From: Armatimonadota bacterium
GTDB taxonomy: Bacteria; Actinomycetota; Acidimicrobiia; Spongiisociales; UBA5794
NCBI GenBank assembly: GCA_008501565.1
Contig: QQUL01000161.1
Coordinates: 1-5,027 of the forward strand
DNA length: 5,027 nt
Reading direction: 5' to 3'
Numbering within the stretch: the stretch's first letter is position 1; each line of letters starts with the position of its first letter. Under the pieces are notes generated by a model that was given only the letters and a program-made list of their open reading frames with translations, ran no database searches and had not been told where the DNA came from. A program made the position numbers and the translations under genes. Shown here in pieces: positions 1 to 5,027 of the stretch.

Positions 1-735
1 CCTTGAGTTGTCGACGGCGGTCGCAAGGGAAAGGAACGGGGGAATCCAACGGGACGATCGGGCCAGGCTTTCGACTCGATCGAGCGCCGCTGGTGACACG
101 AGTGCAAGCCACAGGCCACCCTCGGAACCGAGCGCCTTCTGGGGAGAGAAGTAATAGGCGTCGACACTGGTCACATCGAAGGGGATGGCACCGGCCGCCG
201 AGGTCCCATCGACAACTACAAGGGCATCAGAGAGCCGTTCGAACGATGCGGTCACCCCCGTGCTGGTCTCGTTGTGGATGAACGAAGCGACGTCGACACC
301 GTCGACTGGAACAGGCGTTGGTGCGTCCCCGGGAGGAGCTTCGAAAATGATCGGCTCGTCAAGGTGGGGTGCGTTTCGGACAGACGCTGCGAACTTGTGG
401 GAGAACTCGCCGCAGACAAAGTGCGCCGAACGTTCCTCGATGAGACCGAACACTGCAGCATCCCAGAATGCCGTTGCACCCCCGACGCCAAGCACGACCT
501 CATACCCGTCGGGAAGATCGTAGAAGGCAGCTAGGCCGCTCCTGATGCTGCCAACGACCGACTTGACCGCGTCGCGGCGGTGACTGGTTCCGAGGAAGGC
601 CGATCCCGTGCCGGCAAGATCGGTGACGAACTCCTTCACCACCTTCGACGGCCCAGATCCGAATCGCCCGTCGCGGGGAAGCAGATCGGACGGGATGGTG
701 ACGGATGGGAAGATGAATGGGGGATTCTCTGACAT
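1..735 (-). CDS. serC: Phosphoserine aminotransferase, actinobacterial type (3' end missing)
   Basis: PLP-dependent cytosolic enzyme that converts 3-phosphohydroxypyruvate plus glutamate to O-phosphoserine and 2-oxoglutarate, the second step of serine synthesis. It is read from ATG at 735 to the window edge, 245 codons of an expected 370 or so, with no internal stop. The translation closely follows what I recall of the mycobacterial SerC: RDGRFGSGPSKV (residues 21-32), FLGTSHR (48-53 region), GGATAFWDAA (85-94), HNETSTG (154-160), and DAYYFSPQK (192-200) followed by GGLWLA. Lys200 (codon 136-138) is the expected Schiff-base lysine. The start fits, because about 20 residues precede the RDGRFGSGP motif as in mycobacteria. 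No strong Shine-Dalgarno is visible; ATAGG lies just upstream. The gene is divergent from the aminotransferase at 784. The family call is secure; the C-terminal part lies outside the window. Confidence 0.95.
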   Translation of the reverse strand, partial: MSENPPFIFPSVTIPSDLLPRDGRFGSGPSKVVKEFVTDLAGTGSAFLGTSHRRDAVKSVVGSIRSGLAAFYDLPDGYEVVLGVGGATAFWDAAVFGLIEERSAHFVCGEFSHKFAASVRNAPHLDEPIIFEAPPGDAPTPVPVDGVDVASFIHNETSTGVTASFERLSDALVVVDGTSAAGAIPFDVTSVDAYYFSPQKALGSEGGLWLALVSPAALDRVESLARSSRWIPPFLSLATAVDNSR

Positions 736-783
736 GCCTATCGTTCCGCTCGGAGACCACATTGACCGACTGGCAGGAGCGTA
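736..783. promoter_or_regulatory. Divergent spacer between serC and the aspartate aminotransferase gene
   Basis: These 48 bp must hold the translation signals of both divergent genes, and some or all of their promoter elements unless those extend into coding sequence. TTGACC at 762-767 resembles a plus-strand -35 box, but nothing like a -10 box follows at normal spacing. On the minus strand TACGCT (783-778) fits the loose TANNNT form of a -10 element and would give serC a leader of roughly 35 nt, with no convincing -35. I therefore assign no exact promoter. The position, not the motifs, is the main evidence. Confidence 0.35.
775..779 (+). promoter_or_regulatory. Shine-Dalgarno site of the aspartate aminotransferase gene
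   Basis: AGGAG lies 4 nt before the GTG at 784 and 10 nt before the in-frame GTG at 790. It is the best ribosome-binding sequence near this gene. A third in-frame GTG at 811 has only AAGG (797-800), also 10 nt away. The site supports a start at 784 or 790 over 811, although related enzymes usually begin closer to the residue encoded at 811. Confidence 0.5.
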
Positions 784-2004
784 GTGGCAGTGGAACAAGG
801 CGAATCGTCGGTGACCGAGTCAGTATCGCAGCGAGCGAGGGCCGTGCAGCCATCGGCAACCATGGCGATCACCAATCGTGCGAACGAGCTGAAGGCCCAG
901 GGAGAGTCGGTCATCGGCTATGGGGCAGGGGAGCCGGATTTCCCGACACCACCGCCAATCGTTGAGGCAGCGATTCGGGCTGCCTCGGATCCTGCTTCGC
1001 ACCACTACTCACCCGCGGCGGGACAACCCAAGCTTCGGGAGGCAGTGGCAGCCAAGACACGGAGGGACTCAGGGTTTGAAGCGACCGCCTCACAGGTGAT
1101 CATCACCAACGGCGGCAAGCAGGGTGTCTATCTCACTTGTCAGGCACTCATTGATCCCGGCGACGAGGTACTTCTGCCGTCGCCGTACTGGGTCACATAC
1201 CCCGAAGCTGTCGCCCTTGCCGGGGGCGTACCCGTCCTGGTTCCGACCGAGGAATCAACGAACTTTACCGTCACGGTCGATCAGCTTGAGGCCGCAACCA
1301 CGGAACGCACGAAGATGTTGATCTTTGTGAGTCCGTCGAATCCGACCGGTTCGGTGTACACCCGCGAGCAGGTTGCAGCGGTCGGCAAGTGGGCCGCTGA
1401 TCGGGGGATCTGGGTGATGACCGACGAGATCTACGAGCATCTGGTCTATGGCGATTCCATCTGCACCTCGATGCCGGTTGAGGTTCCTGAGATCGCCGAA
1501 CGGTGCGTGATCGTCAACGGTGTTGCCAAGACGTACGCCATGACGGGGTGGCGGGTTGGATGGCTGATCGCCCCGCAAGAAGTAGCTTCGGCCGCCGGCC
1601 GCATTCAGTCCCATCTCTCATCGAACGTCAACAACGTGGCCCAGGCGGCGGCACTCGAGGCGGTCACCGGATCCTTGGAGGCAGCGGAAACCATGCGTGT
1701 CGCCTTTGATCGAAGACGCAAGACCATGGTCGAGATGCTTACCGCGATCGACGGTGTCACCTGTCAGGAGCCGGGTGGGGCGTTCTACACGTTCCCGAAT
1801 GTGACGGGCCTGCTCGGAAGGGAAATCGGGGGACAGGTGGCCACAACCTCGCTGGAGCTTGCCTCGATCGTGCTGGATCAGGCAAAGGTCGCGTTCGTAC
1901 CCGGTGAGGCATTTGGTGCCCCCGGATATGCCCGTTTCTCATTTGCGCTCTCCGACGATGACCTCGCCGAGGGTCTCCGCCGGATTCAGGCGTTGGTCAG
2001 CTGA
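784..2004 (+). CDS. Pyridoxal phosphate-dependent aminotransferase, aspartate aminotransferase class Ib type
   Basis: Complete 406-residue cytosolic enzyme, the usual length for this family. It probably transfers the amino group between aspartate and 2-oxoglutarate; some class Ib members also or instead transaminate prephenate to arogenate. Visible signatures: SVSQRARAVQPSAT (13-26) at the N-terminus, GAGEPDFPTP (47-56), GGKQ (110-113) for the cofactor phosphate, SPYW (133-136), SPSNPTGS (183-190) with Asn186, TDEIYEHLVY (213-222) with Asp214 and Tyr217, and VAKTYAMTGWRVGW (247-260), where Lys249 is the PLP Schiff-base lysine. GYARFSFA (381-388) carries Arg384, expected to bind the substrate alpha-carboxylate. 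The start is uncertain: GTG at 784, 790 and 811 are all in frame, and AGGAG at 775-779 favours the first two. The first 10-12 residues are not a conserved part of the family. The 3' end overlaps convergent aroQ by 8 bp. Exact substrate cannot be settled from sequence. Confidence 0.93.
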   Translation: MAVEQGESSVTESVSQRARAVQPSATMAITNRANELKAQGESVIGYGAGEPDFPTPPPIVEAAIRAASDPASHHYSPAAGQPKLREAVAAKTRRDSGFEATASQVIITNGGKQGVYLTCQALIDPGDEVLLPSPYWVTYPEAVALAGGVPVLVPTEESTNFTVTVDQLEAATTERTKMLIFVSPSNPTGSVYTREQVAAVGKWAADRGIWVMTDEIYEHLVYGDSICTSMPVEVPEIAERCVIVNGVAKTYAMTGWRVGWLIAPQEVASAAGRIQSHLSSNVNNVAQAAALEAVTGSLEAAETMRVAFDRRRKTMVEMLTAIDGVTCQEPGGAFYTFPNVTGLLGREIGGQVATTSLELASIVLDQAKVAFVPGEAFGAPGYARFSFALSDDDLAEGLRRIQALVS

Positions 2005-2437
2005 GCCCGCCGAGCATCGTGTGGAGATGTGAGATAGCGTCGAGGTAGCCGGTCGTTCCACGCCCTACGATGACCGCTGTGGCGTGCTCGGACAACACCG
2101 AATGGTGTCTCCATTCCTCACGCTCGTAGATGTTGGAAATGTGAACCTCGACATACGGGATGTCGACCGCGACAAGGGCATCGGCGAGGGCGAGGCTGTA
2201 GTGGGTCAGTGCGCCCGCGTTGAGCACGATGCCATCGGTTGTGTCACGAGCCGCGTGGATCGCATCGATGATCGCCCCCTCATGGTTGGACTGGAATGAG
2301 TCCACAGCAATCCCGAGGAGGCTCGCATGCGCCGACCATTGTGCTTCGAGATCGGTGAGGGTTTCGTGCCCATAGATCTCGGGTTCTCTGGTACCCAGGA
2401 GATTCAGGTTTGGGCCATTGACGACGAGGATGTTCAT
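1997..2437 (-). CDS. aroQ: 3-dehydroquinate dehydratase, type II
   Basis: Cytosolic dodecameric-family enzyme (family knowledge) that dehydrates 3-dehydroquinate to 3-dehydroshikimate, the third step of the shikimate pathway. The 146-residue length is typical. The fold signature NGPNLNLLGTREPEIYG spans residues 7-23. Active-site residues expected from the Mycobacterium tuberculosis enzyme are all present: Arg17, Tyr22 (catalytic), Asn73, His79, Asp86, His99 (catalytic partner), Ser101 and Arg110. SNHEG (50-54) and VEVHISNI (96-103) are also intact. The usual NPGAYTH loop reads NAGALTH, a tolerated-looking variant. I chose ATG at 2437 because MNILVVNGPN is the standard family start; an in-frame ATG at 2473 would add 12 unconserved residues. 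The start overlaps the stop of the upstream lipoate gene as ATGA, with no good Shine-Dalgarno, which suggests translational coupling. The stop overlaps the convergent aminotransferase gene by 8 bp. Confidence 0.97.
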   Translation of the reverse strand: MNILVVNGPNLNLLGTREPEIYGHETLTDLEAQWSAHASLLGIAVDSFQSNHEGAIIDAIHAARDTTDGIVLNAGALTHYSLALADALVAVDIPYVEVHISNIYEREEWRHHSVLSEHATAVIVGRGTTGYLDAISHLHTMLGGLS

Positions 2438-3252
2438 GATCGTGAGTCTTGATCGTATCGATTGGGAGTGCAAGTCTCGGCGCTGCCGGATGCCAACGAC
2501 GAAGGCCGGGGATCGTGGTCCGGACGAAATCTGATTGCGTCTTCACGCACGGTGTCGGACAGAGCTATCTCCATGGTGGGTCTTTCCCGTGCAACCTTGG
2601 CGACGAAGGCATCGGCGAAGTCCTCAACCGCGATGGGGAGAGCGTCAGCCACCGAACCGGTTACCGACGGGTCAAGATCGAGGTCGAGGAGTGAATAGAT
2701 CGGAACGAGAACATCGTTGATCGCTTCGCTGTTCGCCATCACAACGACCCCGCCGACGTGAGCCGCGTTGCGAATGAGGCGCTGGCCGACCCCCATCACC
2801 TTGCGTCCTGCGATGTGCACGCTGTAGGAGCCCGGGCAGTACTCGCCGGGGATTTCTCCGACGACTCCGTGGATTCCGAAGGTCGCAAGGGTATCGATGA
2901 CCATCGTCGATATCTGGCGAAAACCATCGTGCATCGTCGTTGCAGGATCGTCCACGGCCCGTGTCCAACCGAACCGAAGGGTCGTTTCGTGGAACACAGC
3001 CGCGCGGCCACCGGCGATTCGAATCGTTGGCTGGAAACCGTGATCGACAGCCACCTGTACTGCCTCGCCGAACGATGCCGAGGTCGTGTCGTGTTTCCCG
3101 AATGCAACAACGCGTGACGACGTTCCGATCTCGAATGTCTCGCCCATCTCCCCGCGTCCAACTGCCTGGAGGATCGAGCGAGATGTTGCCGTGTCGAGTG
3201 GACCGTCACCTGACAGAGCGTTCGAGAGTACGGAAAGGGCGTCGTTGGTCAT
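2434..3252 (-). CDS. Lipoate-protein ligase / octanoyltransferase family protein (LplA/LipM-like)
   Basis: Predicted 272-residue cytosolic enzyme of the biotin/lipoate protein ligase fold, which attaches lipoate or octanoate to the lipoyl domains of 2-oxoacid dehydrogenases and GcvH. Visible signatures: VVAFGKHD (48-55); RIAGGRAAVFH (78-88), the RxxGG acyl-adenylate or substrate loop; and AGRKVMGVGQRL (148-159), where Lys151 matches the invariant family lysine. Cys139 (EYCPGSYSV) sits 12 residues before that lysine, about where LipM/LipL octanoyltransferases carry their acyl-thioester cysteine, so the activity may be transfer instead of ATP-dependent ligation. The last 30 residues or so look disordered and lack family motifs. 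The start is uncertain: ATG at 3252 begins just before the domain and has TACCCT 8 nt upstream (possible leaderless transcript); ATG at 3294 would add 14 residues and has AAGGA 4 nt upstream. The gene is probably cotranscribed with aroQ. Confidence 0.85.
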   Translation of the reverse strand: MTNDALSVLSNALSGDGPLDTATSRSILQAVGRGEMGETFEIGTSSRVVAFGKHDTTSASFGEAVQVAVDHGFQPTIRIAGGRAAVFHETTLRFGWTRAVDDPATTMHDGFRQISTMVIDTLATFGIHGVVGEIPGEYCPGSYSVHIAGRKVMGVGQRLIRNAAHVGGVVVMANSEAINDVLVPIYSLLDLDLDPSVTGSVADALPIAVEDFADAFVAKVARERPTMEIALSDTVREDAIRFRPDHDPRPSSLASGSAETCTPNRYDQDSRS

Positions 3253-3308
3253 CCCGCGGCAGGGTAGAGGTGATGTCGGTTGGATGGATTCCATGCCATC
3301 CTTGATGT
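3253..3308. promoter_or_regulatory. Divergent spacer between the lipoate-family gene and the lipoprotein gene
   Basis: With the lipoate gene starting at 3252 this spacer is 56 bp; with the alternative start at 3294 it shrinks to 14 bp. It contains AAGGA on the minus strand (3303-3299), which would be the ribosome-binding site for the 3294 start. No convincing Shine-Dalgarno precedes the GTG at 3309 on the plus strand, and I see no plus-strand TANNNT element here. The promoter of the lipoprotein-exporter operon may therefore reach into the lipoate gene. Confidence 0.35.
3261..3266 (-). promoter_or_regulatory. Possible -10 element for a leaderless lipoate-gene transcript
   Basis: Read on the minus strand this is TACCCT, matching the TANNNT form of actinobacterial -10 elements. 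It ends 8 nt before ATG 3252, so a transcript starting about 7 nt downstream would have almost no leader. Leaderless mRNAs are common in Actinobacteria (established knowledge). No -35 box is seen, and a six-base loose motif occurs often by chance, so this is a weak call. Confidence 0.25.
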
Positions 3309-3986
3309 GTGAAACGCGTTCTACTGCTCCTCTTCGTTGGGATCCTTGCCGCCGCATGCGGTGAGGCCGGCGTGCTTGACGGTGCAGGTGAGCGCACGCG
3401 CCTCTTTGTCCAGGGCCCCACGACGACCACCGTTGCCCTTCCGTCTGTTGATGCAGGTCTGTCGGGTGAAGCAGCCGTGGGGGCCGCAGACGTCGTGTGG
3501 TACAACGATCAGAAGAATCCTCAGCATCGAGGAGAACCAGCTCAGGTGATCGCGGACGTGTGGGACACTCGGATAGGGAACAGTCGATTCGTTCAGTCGT
3601 CGCGTGCTGAGATCGCCGATGCCCTTCCGACCCTGAAGTTCCCTTCACTGGTGCCAGAACAGGTGCGATGGGTGACCAGTCAACTTGTGTATGACGAAGT
3701 GACCGAAACGCTCGATCCCAACACGTCCGCAGCGTTCGGCCTGTGGACAACCGAGCCGTATCAGTCAGACACAGGACGGATCGGCGTCCTACGAGTTGGG
3801 GTCGCGTCGAGTGGAACGTCTGCGGGCGGCGGTGAGATTTCACCGATCGTGGTTCCCGACGGGATCAGCCTCGGTTGGACCGACACGGACATGCGCTACG
3901 AGTTGTTCTGTCGAACGGAGATTTCACAGCAGCTGTGTATGGAGATAGCCGAATCGGCGCAGCCCCTATCGGATCTGGTGTCCTGA
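3309..3986 (+). CDS. Predicted lipoprotein of unknown function, partner of an ABC exporter
   Basis: A 225-residue protein with a type II signal peptide: MKR, then a hydrophobic stretch (residues 4-16) and the lipobox-like LAAAC with Cys17 as the lipidation site. The -3 position is Ala instead of the preferred Leu, so the lipobox is acceptable but not ideal. A Thr-rich, flexible-looking tail (PTTTT, 37-41) follows. The likely folded part runs from about residue 60 to the end and should sit on the outer face of the cytoplasmic membrane. It includes SLVPEQVRWVTSQLVYDEVT (113-132), then FGLWTTEPY (143-151) and RIGVLRVGV (157-165). Cys201 and Cys210 may form a disulfide. I do not recognise the family. 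The start is GTG at 3309, supported by the signal peptide, although no good ribosome-binding site is visible. The stop overlaps the ABC exporter start by 1 nt (TGATG), implying an operon and a shared role in export or envelope work. Confidence 0.85.
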   Translation: MKRVLLLLFVGILAAACGEAGVLDGAGERTRLFVQGPTTTTVALPSVDAGLSGEAAVGAADVVWYNDQKNPQHRGEPAQVIADVWDTRIGNSRFVQSSRAEIADALPTLKFPSLVPEQVRWVTSQLVYDEVTETLDPNTSAAFGLWTTEPYQSDTGRIGVLRVGVASSGTSAGGGEISPIVVPDGISLGWTDTDMRYELFCRTEISQQLCMEIAESAQPLSDLVS

Positions 3987-5027
3987 TGCACAGAGGGTGG
4001 GGTGCGTACCTCAAGCACGACGAGAAACAACCCAAGCCCAAGGTTGACAGAGCCCTGCTCAAGCGCGTCCTGGGGTATGCGACCGGGTATCGGCTCGAGC
4101 TCGTCGTCGTTGTCGTCACCATTGTGATCATCTCCGGGCTATCACTCCTGCCGCCACTCCTCATGCGTGGTTTGATCGACAGGGCGATTCCCGATGAGGA
4201 TCTGACCCTCGTGACGTGGCTCGGTCTCGGGATGATCGCCGTGCCGCTCATCAACGGTGCTGTCGGAGTGGCACAACGCTGGGCGAGCGCCTCGATGGGT
4301 GAAGGGATCATCTTCGATCTCCGCCGACAGCTCTTCACGCACTTGCAAGGCATGTCGCTCGGGTTCTTCACGAACACGAAGACGGGCGAGCTGATGTCAC
4401 GGTTGAATTCCGACGTTGTCGGAGCCCAGCAAGCTGTGACGAGCACATTCGTCACGCTCGCAGCGAACATCTTCACGGTTGTGGCGACCCTCGTCGTCAT
4501 GCTCAAGCTCGAGTGGCGTCTGACATTGCTGTCGCTGCTGATCCTTCCCCTGTTCATTGTTGCGTCGCGCAAGGTCGGCGGGCGTCTTCGCATCATCCGC
4601 CGCGAGCAGATGGAATCGAACGCAAACATGAACTCGGTGATGCAGGAGACGCTCTCCGTGTCGGGTGCGCTGTTGGTGAAGCTGTTTGGACGGGCCACTC
4701 ATGAAGATGACCGATTCACCGAGTACGCCGGTGAGGTGCGCGACCTTGGTGTCAGACAGGCGACCATCGGACGCTGGTTCTTCATGGCTCTGGGCGTCGT
4801 TTCTGCAATCGGGACGGCGCTGGTGTTCTGGCTGGGGGCGTATCTCGTCATCAACGGTGGCTTGACGATCGGTACGATCGTGGCACTCAGTGCGTATCTT
4901 GGCTCCCTCTATGGGCCGCTGTCAGCCCTTTCGACCGCACGGGTCGAATTCACGACATCGCTCGTGTCGTTCGAGCGTGTCTTTGAGGTGCTGGACATGC
5001 CGGTCGATGTCGCAGAGGCGGATGATC
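3986..5027 (+). CDS. ABC exporter, transmembrane domain (3' end missing)
   Basis: Read from ATG at 3986, open for 347 codons to the window edge. It is the membrane domain of a type I ABC exporter (MsbA/BmrA-like half transporter) that would continue into an ATP-binding domain beyond the window. A Lys-rich cytosolic N-terminus and elbow helix (1-36) precede six predicted membrane segments: about 37-60, 73-96, 152-173, 178-195, 264-287 and 293-315. The first intracellular coupling region is typical, FDLRRQLFTHL (110-120), then LGFFTNTKTGELMSRLNSDV (125-144). The second is QETLSVSGALLVKLFG (220-235). SFERVFEVLD (328-337) is the usual link to the ATPase domain. The substrate is unknown: lipids, peptides and drugs are all possible for this family. 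The ATG overlaps the lipoprotein stop by 1 nt, with only weak ribosome-binding sequence, so translation is probably coupled. Homodimer or heterodimer assembly depends on genes downstream. Confidence 0.93.
   Translation, partial: MHRGWGAYLKHDEKQPKPKVDRALLKRVLGYATGYRLELVVVVVTIVIISGLSLLPPLLMRGLIDRAIPDEDLTLVTWLGLGMIAVPLINGAVGVAQRWASASMGEGIIFDLRRQLFTHLQGMSLGFFTNTKTGELMSRLNSDVVGAQQAVTSTFVTLAANIFTVVATLVVMLKLEWRLTLLSLLILPLFIVASRKVGGRLRIIRREQMESNANMNSVMQETLSVSGALLVKLFGRATHEDDRFTEYAGEVRDLGVRQATIGRWFFMALGVVSAIGTALVFWLGAYLVINGGLTIGTIVALSAYLGSLYGPLSALSTARVEFTTSLVSFERVFEVLDMPVDVAEADD

Noticed and set aside
280..312. Clustered GTCGAC/CGTCGAC repeats
   Set aside because: They encode the PVDGVDVA part of SerC in frame and reflect Val-Asp codons in GC-rich DNA, not a repeat element.
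185..523. Plus-strand open frames of 80-110 codons across the serC region
   Set aside because: They are the complement of serC, whose translation matches a known enzyme throughout.
762..767. TTGACC as a -35 box for the aminotransferase gene
   Set aside because: No -10-like sequence follows at 16-18 bp; that position is already inside the first codons.
1255..1614. 119-codon minus-strand frame within the aminotransferase gene
   Set aside because: It is antisense to conserved catalytic motifs of the aminotransferase and has low-complexity Arg/Gly/Asp-rich composition with no recognisable domain.
2438..2473. 12-residue extension of aroQ from an upstream in-frame ATG
   Set aside because: MNILVVNGPN at 2437 is the family's normal start and forms the ATGA overlap; the extension is unconserved-looking.
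3295..3843. Long N-terminal extension of the lipoate-family frame on the minus strand
   Set aside because: The frame stays open to 3843 but runs antisense through the lipoprotein gene, has Arg/Pro/Ser-rich composition and no motif; the domain starts near 3252.
3865..4698. A 277-codon open frame on the minus strand opposite the ABC exporter
   Set aside because: It lies wholly antisense to the exporter and the lipoprotein end, is rich in Arg, Ser, Thr and Pro, and shows no domain; it is a typical shadow frame in GC-rich DNA.

Overview
The window looks like ordinary chromosome of a GC-rich actinobacterium. The evidence is high-GC codon use, GTG starts, a phosphoserine aminotransferase of the mycobacterial type, and a lipoprotein with a Thr-rich stretch (PTTTT) after its lipobox cysteine. 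That Thr-rich tail is common in Acidimicrobiia lipoproteins, so that class is my best guess, but it is an inference. Nearly every base is coding: five spacers or junctions separate six genes and none reaches 60 bp. There is no tRNA, rRNA, CRISPR array, insertion sequence or phage gene that I can see.

Layout from left to right: (1) 1-735, minus strand, the N-terminal 245 codons of serC, cut by the left edge. (2) 784-2004, plus strand, a complete class I aspartate aminotransferase, divergent from serC across 48 bp. (3) 1997-2437, minus strand, aroQ (type II 3-dehydroquinate dehydratase), tail to tail with the aminotransferase and overlapping it by 8 bp. (4) 2434-3252, minus strand, a LplA/LipM-family lipoate ligase or octanoyltransferase, whose stop overlaps the aroQ start as ATGA. 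(5) 3309-3986, plus strand, a predicted lipoprotein of unknown function, divergent from the lipoate gene. (6) 3986-5027, plus strand, the membrane domain of an ABC exporter, joined to the lipoprotein gene by a TGATG overlap and cut by the right edge before its ATPase domain. The serC and ABC-exporter reading frames are open to the window edges and were read by direct translation.

The first four genes are amino-acid and cofactor metabolism: serine synthesis, aspartate or prephenate transamination, the shikimate pathway and lipoylation. The last two form a likely envelope or export operon. The least explained item is the uncharacterised lipoprotein translationally linked to an ABC exporter. I see no strong evidence for a wholly new system; the rest of the interest lies in extreme compaction, overlapping gene ends and unresolved enzyme specificities.
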